This document shows, in pieces, positions 21,722 to 33,359 of a stretch of DNA of 64,000 nucleotides; the stretch's first letter is position 1, and each line of letters starts with the position of its first letter. The position numbers were made by a program, and so were the translations under genes. The notes beneath the pieces were generated by a model that was given only the letters and a program-made list of their open reading frames with translations, was not told the origin of the DNA and made no database searches. The stretch is from Takakia lepidozioides (Eukaryota; Streptophyta; Takakiopsida; Takakiales; Takakiaceae), in the NCBI GenBank assembly GCA_030704615.1, contig CM060733.1:12028001-12092000 (forward strand), in the 5' to 3' direction.

Positions 21722-21910
21722 GTGTGAGTTACAACATGTGGAGTTACACTCCATTCTGCGTAACCCCGAGCGGAGTTACACACCTCGTCATGTAACCCAA
21801 TGTAACCCCAAGTGGAGTTACACACCTCGTCATGTAACCCAATGTAACCCCAAGTGGAGTTACACACCCTCGTCGTGTAACCCAGTGTAACCCCGACTGG
21901 AATTTACGAA
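21722..21910. repeat. 42-bp minisatellite
   Basis: About four copies of a unit containing GGAGTTACACACCTCGTCAT and GTAACCCAATGTAACCCC, with starts at 21772, 21814 and 21856 and decayed copies outside. The unit holds GTAAC and its complement GTTAC, giving internal symmetry. Confidence 0.85.
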
Positions 21911-22798
21911 TTTACACTCCTTCAGTTCTCAAGAGAGGGTGGGGAAGATTTGACATGCCGGAAACCAGCACCATCCTGTCAGAGGTTGCACGTGTGCGTT
22001 AAGTTCTTGCATTATTCCTATTATCGTCCTATTTATTTAGTTACTCTATACATAGAAATAAGTGGTGATTTATAGGAAACTGCACAGAAAATCAGGAAAT
22101 GAGAAGTTCATGCGAAATGGGGGAAGGACGTGGCTGATGGGGAGGGCAGGGCTACTTGGCTACCGGCTTACTTCTTGGAGCTCCTCACACCACGTTGGTT
22201 GCGCTGCGATCATCGTCAGCTTCACCAGCCCTTGTCTGGAATTCGGCTGTATCCTGTCGATCTGCGTTGGGGCTTGTGCCTTTGGCGGATCTGAAGCAGA
22301 ATTTGTAGAGGGTAGGAATGACTTTTGGGTTAGAGTGTTTGGTCGGATGTGATCGATTTCCGTGTCTAGACCTGAAATGTTGGATCCGTGTTTCTGGTGT
22401 TGTTGCACTGAAAGCTTGATCAGCAGCAGGGTTTTTCTGTTTGGAAGATGTTGATGACGCATTTGGGTTAGGCTCGTTGCTTTGCTGACCGGATCGTACC
22501 TGTCTGCAAAGATAAAGGATGGTGTTGGTATTGCCTTGCTCTGCAATGCCGCTTGTAATTGGAGGCGTTAATAGTTGCTTTGGACTCGCTTCTTGTGGTG
22601 GTGGAGTTATGATGCGAGTTATAGAGAGGCATCGATCAAGGAAATGATCGATGCGTTGTTTGTTGAGTAAGAAAAGAGGCTAGGGGTTGGGGTGGGGATG
22701 CACGAGAACGGGGAGGTTGGATGCATTCGTTGTGCTGCATCTCCCATGTTCCTTTTGAGAGAGAACCCCGCTCTCTATCTGGGTCAAAACAGAGCAAG
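21911..22798 (+). promoter_or_regulatory. Presumed promoter and 5' leader of the ORP gene
   Basis: No separate gene was recognised; open frames on both strands look accidental. A further in-frame ATG at 22721 lies upstream of the chosen start of the ORP gene, so part of this stretch may be leader or extra N-terminus. Confidence 0.35.
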
Positions 22799-25700
22799 AT
22801 GCCGTCGTGCCTCGATCTCAGTAACTCCTTCAGAAGTCACAACACAAATTCAAGCAAAGGGATAGATTCAGGTCCCCTCACTCCTCTTATGATGAAGAAC
22901 GTGTCCACTTCAACGGAGGTGAGTCCTGAGAGCGAGGGCCGCAGGTCCCCTATTGGTGCTGGCGGGGGAAAAACCATGACTGTTACTCCTGCTGGAGGTT
23001 TGAAAACCACAAGTTTCTCGGGAGAGCTTTATCAGGTTATGGATGGATCGGCGACACCGCAGGGAGGTGGAATCGTGAATGTTGCTGGAATTCTATATAA
23101 GTGGGTCAACTATGGCAAGGGATGGAGGCCCCGATGGTTTACCCTTCAGGAGGGTGTTTTATCATATTACAAAGTGCATGGTCCCGACAAGGTTGCTGTC
23201 AACCATGAGCGGCACAAAGGCTTGCGCCTGATTGGAGAGGAGGCGCAGCGGCTGATGCGGAAGCAAAAGCAGGGTCATGCAGATGACAAGAGACCTCGAA
23301 AAGCCTTCGGAGAGGTGCATTTGAAGGTATGATATTACACTTAGCGTTTGTCAACATCTCAAGAATTGGCATTCGCAAAGTCTACTGGTGCTAAATTCAA
23401 GTTGCCCTAACTCACACATCGTGTGATAGAGATTGAAACGTATGGGCACTCCTATCTGCGCCGCAGGGGGTTGTTCCTATCCTTTGTGAGGTCACCAAAA
23501 ACTCCCAAGTGTAAATCCTAATGCTTCCAACAGGGTGGAAACCCCACATCTACTTGTAAACATGCGTTGTAAACCATTTAACCATCAGTTGCTTGGGAAC
23601 CCCTCAGACACCACCCAAAGGTCTGAGTGAAGTACGGGAAGGAGTCTGTCGAAATTTGTGTCGTGCTAGTTTTACCAGTTCAGTAACAGGTTCAGGATTA
23701 GTGGCGAGAATTGCATTGGAAGACATAGATGTTTACTGCAATTGCTTATGGCCAGGTTATACTTCTACCAAGCGTCTCCTGCAAAAGCATTACCTGCCTG
23801 GGCAATGGTCGTCTTAGCTTTCGGCATATTCAGGTAGTTATTCTTTCAAGTTTGTCATCCTTTAAAAAGTTTAGCAGTAGCCCTGGAACGGTGACAAGCA
23901 TGCCTACACACAAGGATGTGCATGTTTCCCTCCTTAAAACTACTATTACAACATGCTACTCATCCACTTGGAAATTCTGGCTCATTATTTGCGTGGTGGC
24001 ATGTTCTTGCAGGTTTCCTCTCTCCGTGATAGCAAGTCAGATGACAAGAGGTTTTACATCTACTCTGGAACAAAGACGCTTCATCTCCGAGCAGAGACCA
24101 AGGAAGACCGGATGGTCTGGCTGGAGTCCCTGCAAGCTGCCAAAGATTTGTTCCCTCGAAGTTCAATTCTGATTGGTTTGATATCACCACCAGAAGAAAT
24201 CACAATATCAACAGAGAGGTTAAGGTTGAAATTAGTAGAAGAAGGCTTGTCAGAGGAGGCTATTACAGAGTGCGAGGATATTATGCTGGGGGAATTCTCT
24301 GAAGTGAAAGAACAGTTGAGGCTTATGCAGCAGCGACGAATGTGCCTGCTTGAGAGGTTGCGACTTCTGGAGGTATTAATAACAGCCTTACTTCTTGGTG
24401 TTGCTTAGTAAGGGACCAAGAGGTGGTCATTGGATGTTGTAGAAAGTGTTGGTTTGTTGTCAGATCTGTCGGCATGGGGGATATGATTGCTGTTGGAGAT
24501 GTTTTTGTGACATTTCACCAAGTTATATCTGCATTTAGGGTTGCTTTTGCATTGCTCTTGTAAAGCCCAGGTTCAGCTGGGCGTCTTTAGTGGGTAAACA
24601 CTGTAATACTCAGTAACCTGTTATGATAGCAGTAGGTTGATTATGAGGTCACTTCTTCTGGGGAGTTGAGGGGTTGGATCAGGTAGCACATTCAGACAGG
24701 CATTGCGGGGGCACCAACAATGTGTTGGGGGTGGAATTCTCGTGCTAGCACTGCTCATGGGGTGGTTTTCTTATGAATGATCTTGTGGCGAGCGCAGGCT
24801 GAAAAAGTAGAGTTGGAGACAACAGTTGTGGATGAAATGCAAAGTCAATCGAGAGCCGGCAAGGGTCCTCGACTCGGCAAGTACCATGGCATGTATCTAT
24901 CCTCTCTCTCTCTCTCTCTCTCTCTCTTGCGCACACATTCTCTGTGCTGTATACCTTGAAAATACTTAAAAAAGGAATTTATCTGGTATGAGAGTGTTGT
25001 TTTTGGTGGATATGAGATGAGCGGCTAACCAGGAGCAGTTTTTGTGGCCACAAGGCTATAGCATCTTTAGGATAGAATACTTGCCACATGTATCATATCT
25101 GTGTAAGGTGGGTTAGTAGAGTACCAGTTATGGAATTGAGTACTGTTTTGTCCTTTATCAAACCAGGACTTGGTGTCCTCCAAGCGGATTATCCTTGTCT
25201 GTTGACAATTGCCATGGAAATCTTGGGATGGGTTTCCATGCCTTGGTAGGTAGAAACCCCATGACGGGCTCCAGGATTGAAACAACCCCACTGTGCACCA
25301 TTCACCTTTCTAAATACTAGATGACAGTGATCATCCAACCAGTGAGCAGTGTATGTGTCATGGACTCTCATAAATAGATACTACCAAGAACAGGCCAGCC
25401 TACTATAAGATCTTATGTTATGTCCCTTTTCCGCAGCTTTTGATGTGGTTCTTAGATTTTGGTTGATTGTAGTGGATCATCACTATCACTCTTGAACAAT
25501 CCACTTCTTCTAATTCAATTATCAAGAGAGGGCCCTGTAGTTAGGGCACAATGCCACCTTGGAAGGAAGTGGTCCTGGGTTCAAAACCACATAGGTGTGT
25601 GTTGGATGTCACCCCCCACAGCCAACCCAGCTATGAAAGAGGGGTCACTAATTAGGTCATCTAATTTGTGGGTACTTGGGGTATTTACCTAGGTCCATCG

Positions 25701-28700
25701 ACCCTTGGGGGGACCACTTGCCCCAGTTCGGGCTTTTGAAGGTGTCCAGTGTCCACCTTCCAAACAGATGGCAGTAGCCTTCGAGGTGAAGATACACCAT
25801 AATTTATGCTAGCTTCAGCAGGAGCCCATCTTTTGTTGATTGTTTGGGAAAAGTGAAGCTATTAGACCATTTCATCAAAATCTGCTTCTTGGCTAACAGG
25901 GGGAAGTGAAACTGAGTCAGATGATGAGCATCATCATAAGGAAGAAGGGATTGGTGATGTGGAGACTGACGATGAAGACGACGTCTTCTTCGATACGAAT
26001 GAATCGTTGGGATCAGCAATCCTCCGTCAGAATTGCAAGGAAATGGACTCACCCAAACATGGTGCCAATGGGGCAGAAATTGAGATGGACTTGGTTGGCT
26101 TCGACTACCCGACAGTTAAGCGAAGGAATGGTCTGCCCATACCAAAGGAAAAGGAGAAGAGTGTGAGTTTGTGGTCAATGATTAAGGACAATATTGGCAA
26201 GGATCTCACCAAGGTGTGCTTGCCAGTGTACTTCAATGAGCCCATTTCATCCTTGCAGCGGTGTTTTGAAGATTTGGAGTACTCATACCTACTCGACCGT
26301 GCATATGAGTGGGGAAAGAGAGTGAGTATCATGCCCTTTGTTGTTGTAGTCCCTTTTGCAATGTCAGTTGTTTGCGTGGGGGGTGGGATTGCTTACTGGA
26401 TATGCATGCTTCCAGCCTTTCAAACATTCTGATATTGGTGCTCTGTTCTTCTTCATTTGCACTAAGCAGCCAAGCTTAGGAGGCTTGCATGTTTAACTGC
26501 AGTTACAAAGTTTTTGAACCTACTCTGGATTGTGCAGGGTAATAGCCTACTGAGGGTCCTGCATGTGGCAGCATTTGCTGTGTCTGGGTACGCATCTACA
26601 GAGGGACGGACATGTAAGCCCTTTAATCCATTGCTTGGGGAGACTTATGAGGCGGATTACCCTGATAAGGGGCTGCGGTTCTTCTCTGAGAAGGTCAGTA
26701 TCATAGATCCTTCTCTTCAGGCATTGTTCAAATGGTTGTCTTCTAAAAGTCACCTAGGAGCCAAGAGTTACGACGTCTTTAATCATGCATATTCACGGAG
26801 CTTGTATGTTGTGTGGATGCATGCTATCCTAGCTAGACTGTTATTTTGCCAGCTTGGTTTTGTTTTGAAACTTTCAATCAATCGCAGGTCAGCCATCACC
26901 CAATGATTGTGGCATGCCACTGCGAGGGCCGAGGCTGGAAGTTTTGGGGTGACAGTAACCTGAAAAGCAAGTTTTGGGGGCGCTCGATCCAGCTTGACCC
27001 CGTGGGTACTCTCACACTCCAGTTTGATGATGGAGAAATTTTCCAATGGACAAAGGTGGCTTCTCTTTCTTACTCTCTCTTTGACCCTTACAGTGGATGT
27101 TTGTTTGTAAGTGCCTTGCTGTGTCTCTTGAGGCCACTTGGTTCAAAGCATCCTCAATGAGATCTTCATAATATATGATACATTTCAGTCAGTGGTATTG
27201 TTTGCAAGGTTGATGTATGGGTGTCTAATAAAACATTTCAGAAATAAACTCAAGGAGACAAAGCATTCCATTGGACCAAGGTTCTCAACTACTCTCTAGT
27301 TCAGTCGACTGAACTGCTGGGTAAATTGCTCTTGCGATTTGATTGCAAGGTGAGTAACTGGGGTTTCTTCAACTCTTCTGTGGCATTTGAGGGGTGGCAG
27401 GTGACAACATCAGTTTACAATCTAATATTGGGGAAGCTCTATGTGGACCACTACGGCACCATGCGCATTCAGGGAAACCGTGACCTTTCATGCAAGCTCA
27501 AGTTCAAGGAGCAGTCAATCATTGACCGCAATCCTCATCAGGTAGCATGGAGGGCCTTATGATCAAACAGATCACAATGGCTGCACACCACATTCCTTGT
27601 GTATTGCACACTTCAAGTCCACAAGTGTGGAAAACATGCTGATATTCACAGGTCTGACGTGTAGAAACTCAACACATGGCACATAATGCGAAACCTATAT
27701 CACAGAATGCAATTGGCAAATCTATCAGAACCAGCAAATAAAGGTCGTCTAAAGAGACTCTGGTTTTTAAACTATACCAAATAGAAAAGAGGGGCCCGTT
27801 GATCAAACTTGAAATTAGAGTCGGACATTCCACATCTTCTGTGGGAGGACCTATTAATTCCAAAAATTCATACACTTCATCAAAACAGGCGGTGTTCCTA
27901 TAAAATATTGATTTCTGAATTGGTGTTGACCTAGACCATCTATGTGTACAAGATTGTGGAGCAACTTAGGTGTGGGCAGCCGTTAGGAGCTGTCTAAGTT
28001 GGATTCATAGTCATTTATATATCAGTAGGTTGGCCTCACTCGGCGATACATCCTTTGCAGAGGAAAAGTGCTAACTACTAGAGCTTAGATGTTTGCTCTG
28101 TGCTGTGCTAAATATGATTGTGCAAGCAGGTGCAAGGGTTTGTGCATGACAAGAACGGGCAGAAGCTGGCAACACTTCTGGGCAAGTGGGATGAGGCAAT
28201 GTACTATGTGATGGGGGATGCCGGCAAGAAAAATACCGACCCCATGTCTGAGGCGACCATGTTGTGGCAGAAGATTGAACTTCCTGAGAACTTGTCCCGC
28301 TATGGTCTATCGTTGTTTGCCATTACTCTGAATGAGCTCACCCCTGGGCTGAAGGTACTCCTCTCTTGTTCAAATGTGCCTTCCTTACACTTGCAAACAT
28401 ACACAGTTCCAACTAGATGCAACTTTCATTGGGCTTTATCTGGACCTGTATTGATTTGAGCTGCAGTAGAAATATTTCATGCTCTTATAAAGGGTGCGTG
28501 TATTGTATAGGAGAAGTTGCCACCAACAGACTCACGGGTACGCCCAGATCAGCGACATCTGGAGAATGGCGAGTATGATAGTGCCAATTCAGAGAAACTA
28601 CGACTTGAACAGAAACAGCGGCGAGTGCGTTAAGCTTACTCTTCCGCTACTCAATTGAATACAAAGATATGCAGGCAGGCTTTTGCTTTGGCTTGTTGGT

Positions 28701-29054
28701 TGTTCAGCCAGTGCAATCCAAGTCGAGTTAGTGTGTTTGGAATCTCTCTCATTGTGCCACATTGAATCATTACGTTTTCACCTAGGCTTAGGAGATGGTC
28801 ACTATTTAAAGGCCGGGGTGTTTGTGTGATGGAAGGATGTACAATCTTTAACCTTTGGGGTATCTGGAACAATGATGCAGGCAAGAAACCTGCAGGAGAC
28901 AGGCTGGCAGCCACAATGGTACTCCAAGGGAAAGGGCAAGGACACATTTGAGTACATAGGTGGATATTGGGAAGCAAGGAAGGATGGAAATTGGAAAAAC
29001 TGCCCAGATATTTTTGGGCCAGATTTGCCGGCTGCAGATGAAGATGGTAAATGA
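22799..29054 (+). CDS. Oxysterol-binding protein-related protein (PH + ORD)
   Basis: Ten exons: 22799-23326, 24013-24372, 24798-24888, 25900-26321, 26538-26693, 26888-27055, 27401-27541, 28130-28354, 28511-28624, 28881-29054, about 792 residues in one frame. A PH domain spans about 95-225 ([20 protein letters not shown] at its start), split by intron 1. An acidic linker follows (SETESDDE). The ORD fills the C-terminal half, with the family signature EKVSHHP at 518-524 and blocks [16 protein letters not shown] and KFWGRSIQL. Length and order match Arabidopsis ORP1-type proteins. Such proteins bind sterols and phosphoinositides and move lipids between membranes; the PH domain should target them. 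Intron 3 is odd: the product-preserving donor is GC (24889), or a weak GT at 24865. An in-frame ATG at 22721 would add 26 residues. Intron 3 also contains a SINE. Confidence 0.93.
24900..24927. repeat. (CT)n microsatellite in ORP intron 3
   Basis: About 14 CT repeats lie just after the candidate splice donors of intron 3. Such a tract is likely polymorphic. Confidence 0.85.
25527..25830 (+). mobile_element. SINE-like insertion inside ORP intron 3
   Basis: A tRNA-like head (TGTAGTTAGGGCACAATG, then a GGGTTCAAAACC B box) is followed 120 bases later by the family A tail (GTGTCCACCTTCC, GCAGTAGCCTTCGAGGTGAA, ACACCATAATTTA). The extra middle segment makes it a longer subfamily or a composite of two insertions. 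Confidence 0.55.
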
Positions 29055-30370
29055 AGACTAGGAGAGGGTCGTCCTTACAATTAAATCACCAGATGCTGGT
29101 TTTCCTCATTTTTTAATTTATGTAGAAGTAGGCTGCTCCTTCCTCTTTGATTGTGAGGCAATCAAATTGTAAAACATTGTTCTTTTCACCAGCAACTTAC
29201 ATGTGGCTGCATGCTCTACATAGTAACCGGCCCTGTTGGATTTTCTTTTGAGAACCACCAAGCTGAATTTTGTGTGCCCATCTCTGACTGGCTATTTGTG
29301 CGTTACTTTCACACAGTTTCTCTCTGTCTCTCCTGCAACCTACATTTAAGAAAACCTGGCACAAAAATATCCGCCAGATTCAGTTATGCTCGACTTCTGC
29401 AATCCCCCCTCCTTGCCCCATCTGCATAACGAGTTCATCTCTAATGAGTTCTGGCTCTGCTTCCAACGAAACTATCAGTGTCTTGAGGGCTGCAGAGACA
29501 AATGCAGCTGGTCAAAGCAGGAAACATGCATAATCAATGTCTTGGCGGAGTCCCAGATACTTTAACGATTGCCAAAAACCTTCCCCTGAGACTTTTGGTT
29601 TTATTTGTTCATCATCTGTCTCCTGGGTGCGAGAAGAAATACAACCTCCGAAACAGAAGTAACAGTGCTGCAAACAGTATCGCATTAGCCACATCTGCGT
29701 TCAGGCAGTGACTTACTTTAGCAGTGCTGCTGCAATTAGGACAGACACTCAAGTTTGAGACTCGTGGACTCAAAAACTAGAGACATGAACACTGTCAAAA
29801 GCACAAATGACAGCTACATCATCCCATCCGAAGCAAATTCTGAGAAATAGATACTCGATCGAAATAGTTATGAGCACTCCATTCACAAAAACTGGCGCAC
29901 AATTGTAGCTGCCTTCTTCTCAAATTTGTATATACAGGTTGTTACCACGAGGTATAGAGAAACTAAAAAGTGCGATTGCAAGATTGAATAACACAGCTTA
30001 CAACCTGAGTGGCGATGCACGACATAATTTTGCTACTTTGCAACAGTTGCGGTTTCGCCAGATGGAGGGAAAGGAGGAACAATGTCCAGACAAAACAGTA
30101 GCATCCTCCTCCCATTTAAATCTGCTTTTCTGCTTTGAGAATTCCTGTGAATAAATGACGGTCATGTCAGCTGCCTCCACGGACGACTTAGTTTGTAAAA
30201 CTGTACAACCAACAACGAGTGCATGAAGAGCAACCGCAAAAGATATGGAGCCTCTGCCACTTCATGCAAATCATGAAGTTCTGTGAAAATCATTGGCCTT
30301 CAGGAGACGATTTCAACAAGCGAAGGGTGAAGAAGGTCAGGAAACGTATGGCACAATTGTTGTATATTCA
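29055..30370. other. Convergent 3' flanks of the ORP and ZMAT2 genes
   Basis: The two genes run toward each other here. Only short accidental frames are present, and the stretch presumably holds both 3' UTRs. No RNA gene or repeat was recognised. Confidence 0.4.
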
Positions 30371-30985
30371 CTACTTTTTGGAGGAGCTGAATCCCTCAAA
30401 CCCCATCATGGAGGCCATGTCTGCGTCAAAGTCGTCGCCCATATCCTCCTTCGGTGCCTTATCCCTCTTCTTCTCCTTCTTCTTCTCTCTGCGTTGTCTC
30501 TTTCTTTCCTCTTCCTCTTCTTGCTGTTTCAGTATTCTAGTGTCGAGATCTTGCTCAGTAAAGCCTCCAGTGGTTTTCTTGCGCTTCAGAATATCAAACC
30601 GTTCCTGCACCTGTTGCAATGTTGCCCGCTCCACACGCATAGACATGCCGAGCGCCCTTTGATGCTTCTTCCCATTAATGTGATCGAGATAGTTGGCCGA
30701 ATCCTTCACCACGCATTCACAAACGCTGCAGAAGTATCCAGCCTGTTGGCTTAGGGGCGCAACCTGCGTGACCACCTGTGTCTTCCCAAGCCGAGAGGTG
30801 AGGTCCACTTCATAGTCTCGGTGCTTTAACGGTTTTCTTTGCACAGGAGGCCCCCTCCCTTTGGACCTATACCTCCCCTCCTCCTCCTCCTCCTCCTCCT
30901 CAAGCTCTCGCTCCCGTGCTAGTTGAAGATACTTCTTTTTGTTCCATTTCTTGCGAGAGGTATTATCCACACCACTCGCAGCCAT
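30371..30985 (-). CDS. ZMAT2: ZMAT2/Snu23-like U4/U6.U5 tri-snRNP zinc-finger protein
   Basis: A single exon encodes 204 residues when started at the ATG of 30985; this start is chosen because MAASGVDNTSRKKW matches the ZMAT2 N-terminus, whereas 45 upstream in-frame codons do not. A U1-type zinc finger is visible, C86-x2-C89 and H102-x5-H108 (CSVCECVVKDSANYLDHING). It is followed by the family block RVERATLQQVQERFD and a highly charged, Lys/Glu-rich C-terminus. A poly-Glu run lies at about 29-36. In yeast and humans the orthologue (Snu23/ZMAT2) joins the spliceosome with the tri-snRNP and leaves after activation; a nuclear splicing role here is inferred. Lack of introns could mean an old retrocopy or simply gene structure. 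Confidence 0.93.
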   Translation of the reverse strand: MAASGVDNTSRKKWNKKKYLQLARERELEEEEEEEEGRYRSKGRGPPVQRKPLKHRDYEVDLTSRLGKTQVVTQVAPLSQQAGYFCSVCECVVKDSANYLDHINGKKHQRALGMSMRVERATLQQVQERFDILKRKKTTGGFTEQDLDTRILKQQEEEEERKRQRREKKKEKKRDKAPKEDMGDDFDADMASMMGFEGFSSSKK

Positions 30986-31485
30986 CGATCCGACAAATGT
31001 ATGCCCGCCCCGCCCAATTACTTCACCACTGACAAGCGCACCTACACGACACTCCCTTCCCTTCCAAAACTTCTTCACCCCAAACCTAGTAGGGAAACCG
31101 AGGAAACGGGGTGCCACCAAATTTCTCGATCCAATATATCACACAACAGTGTACACGCCAGAGGAATGCAAGTAGTCTTAAATGGTTCGGATCAGGAGAA
31201 ACAATCTCAATTCAATTCCCTCCCCCCATCCTCTCTACTCTTACCCTAAATCTCTCTCCTGTCTGCCTCTTCCTCAGATTTCCCTCCTCCCTAACACCTA
31301 TATCCCCCTCCAATACAAGCTCCTCCTCTCTACAGCCAGAATCCCTGCCCCCTTCACAATCTACACGCCAGTAATCACGTCTACATATCCCCCATCACCT
31401 CTTCGCCATATCTCACGAGCACACCCTAATCCTTCCCTCTTCTCTTCTCTTGTCTCAGCTACGGCGGCCTGGGCAGCCCATCCAG
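30986..31485. promoter_or_regulatory. Divergent spacer, ZMAT2 side
   Basis: This is the presumed 5' leader and promoter of the ZMAT2-like gene. From 31200 to 31450 it is strongly pyrimidine-rich on the plus strand (CCCTCCCCCC, CTCCTCTC runs). No coding frame with family resemblance was seen. Confidence 0.4.
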
Positions 31486-31850
31486 AAGGTAAAAGTGAAG
31501 CCTCTATCTTCATCCATCCATTATCCATCTATTTCCTTAAACAGGAACTCATCCATCCGTATTGAGTATATATATATATATATATATTTTAAGGTAAAAG
31601 TGAAGCCTCTATCTTCATCCATCCATTATCCATCTATTTCCTTAAACATGAACTCATCCATCCGTATTAAGTATATATATATATATATATTAGACAGTGG
31701 CCCTGTTAGAACTTTTATTTGGAATTATTTGGAGTATATTTACTTACCCAGAAAGTAAAAGTGAAGCCTCTATCTTCATCCATACATTATCCATCTTTTT
31801 CCTTAAACAGGAACTCATCCATCCGTATGGAGTATATTTATCCATCCGCA
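31486..31850 (+). repeat. Three repeated modules in the RING-H2 promoter
   Basis: A unit of about 80 bp, starting AAAAGTGAAGCCTCTATC and ending CTCATCCATCCGTAT, occurs from 31486, 31591 and 31752. The first two are followed by (TA)n runs (about 31567-31587 and 31671-31690) and the third by TATATTTA. A short partial copy (ATCCATCCGCATTGAGTATAT) follows. They lie 180-550 bases upstream of the RING-H2 start codon. Confidence 0.85.
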
Positions 31851-31855
31851 TTGAG

Positions 31856-31864
31856 TATATTTAA
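31856..31864 (+). promoter_or_regulatory. Candidate TATA box of the RING-H2 gene
   Basis: TATATTTAA lies 174 bases upstream of the start codon, at the end of the repeated modules, with a CT-rich leader (CTCTCTCTCTCTCC) downstream. Confidence 0.45.
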
Positions 31865-32037
31865 GCATTCTTCGCACGCACGCTGTTGTGATCTTCACAC
31901 TTCACTCTTCCTCTCTCTCTCTCTCCCTTCTCTGTGTAAAAATGGTCCCCAAGCCTTGGTAGTGTATGAGATTTGGAGCAGCAGTGAGCTTGAGAACAGT
32001 GAGGTACTGTAGATCATAAGCATAATCAATTCCGTGC

Positions 32038-32943
32038 ATGGCGATCATCGGGGGTCGCTTCGTACTATCTGTGATTACCTTCTCCATCCTACTCTTGTTG
32101 TGTATTCTTTACCATATGTGTCGACGCCCTCGACGCACACCAGAAGGGTTGGGGAATGTGCACAGCCCTGAGGCTGAGGTCAACCCGAAGATTGTGAACG
32201 TACAGCGTGACAATATCATGGGGGGATTGGAAGGTTTTAAATACAGTTCGGAAACTATGAGAGAGGAGCTAGAGTGTGTTATCTGTATGGAAGAGTTTCG
32301 GGAGCACGAATTAGGAAGTTTGTTGCCCAATTGCGGGCACGTCTATCATACCGAGTGCATAGCTGCCTGGTTTAGTGTTTATTCTTGCTGCCCTATTTGT
32401 AGGACTAGTGCGCTGCCTCAATACACAGCTCTAATCAAGAATTCGTTTGTCAAGCCTTCGTTTGAGAAAAATGTAGAACCAGTAAACAGCTTAGTAGCCG
32501 GCTCCGGCTCAACAGATGATGAAGTTGGAGCCCCCACTTCCGAGCAAACAGTCGCGGCTGCAGAGAGCACGGATGAACTAGTGGCGGAGTCAGAGGCAGC
32601 AGCAAGTTGTCAGCCAACACTAGGTGGAGGGCAATACCCAGAAATTTTGGTTTTGGGGGATCAAGCACGAACATCTGCTCAATCCAGCGATTCTCAAGGT
32701 GAGGAGACACGATCGCGGGTAACAGCTTCGGTTTTTATCGACATACCTCTGAGCTCAGATTTCCGCAGTGCAGTTGCAGAAGCCACCTCTCCCGACTCCT
32801 TAGTTGCCCGTCTGAAGAAGGTCCACCTATATTTGTGGAGTGTAGAAGAGAAAAGTGCAGCGTCGTCAACTCAGTCTGGTGAGCTCGCCTCGGAAGATGA
32901 AAAAGGACAACACCGTTCTCTCCAGATCCAGATAGACAATTGA
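32038..32943 (+). CDS. ATL-type RING-H2 finger protein (putative E3 ubiquitin ligase)
   Basis: Intronless, 301 residues. A hydrophobic segment at about 8-27 (FVLSVITFSILLLLCILY) is a probable membrane anchor, followed by a basic stretch. GLEGFKYSS at 63-71 stands where ATL proteins carry the GLD motif. The RING-H2 domain is complete: C80, C83, C99, H101, H104, C107, C118, C121, with the conserved W111 of the E2-binding face. The acidic, Ser/Thr-rich C-terminal half has no recognised domain. ATL proteins transfer ubiquitin at membranes and many respond to stress or defence signals; the substrate here cannot be inferred. The start ATG is the first in the frame, directly before the membrane segment. 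The promoter carries three repeated modules. Confidence 0.92.
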   Translation: MAIIGGRFVLSVITFSILLLLCILYHMCRRPRRTPEGLGNVHSPEAEVNPKIVNVQRDNIMGGLEGFKYSSETMREELECVICMEEFREHELGSLLPNCGHVYHTECIAAWFSVYSCCPICRTSALPQYTALIKNSFVKPSFEKNVEPVNSLVAGSGSTDDEVGAPTSEQTVAAAESTDELVAESEAAASCQPTLGGGQYPEILVLGDQARTSAQSSDSQGEETRSRVTASVFIDIPLSSDFRSAVAEATSPDSLVARLKKVHLYLWSVEEKSAASSTQSGELASEDEKGQHRSLQIQIDN

Positions 32944-33359
32944 TTCTTGATTTTAACTTAACACTGGGCTGCTATTGCACCCATCTATCAAGGCACCTGT
33001 ACAATTTAATCAAGTAGTAGAGCCGCCAGAAACATAAAGCACTTGATTTCCAGGTATTCATGTCGATCCACTGGATTCAACACTAAAGGACAAGTGTGTT
33101 GTTAGAACTGGAACCTATTCTCGAAATCTTTGAGTGATAATTTTATGAGAGGTACAAAAGTAGTTTGGTTTATTAGTCAAATTGCATGCGGATTATGAAG
33201 ACTCAGATGTGATAGTATATGGAATCTTCAAACAAACCCTGTACTAAACTGTTTCCCTGAGAAAGCAGCCCTTGGGAACATTGCAAACCTTGGAAAAAGT
33301 TGAAGTTGGTTTTAGTTTAAGGCACAAAGTATGGGTAATGGAAAGAGGCAATTTTCAGT

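Noticed and set aside
22062-22352. 96-codon open frame upstream of the ORP gene
   Set aside because: It lies in the presumed leader and promoter, is matched by an open frame on the other strand, and has no recognisable domain.
30293-30754. Long plus-strand open frame over the ZMAT2 gene
   Set aside because: It is the antisense shadow of the Lys/Glu-rich ZMAT2-like coding sequence, giving Leu/Ser-rich nonsense.
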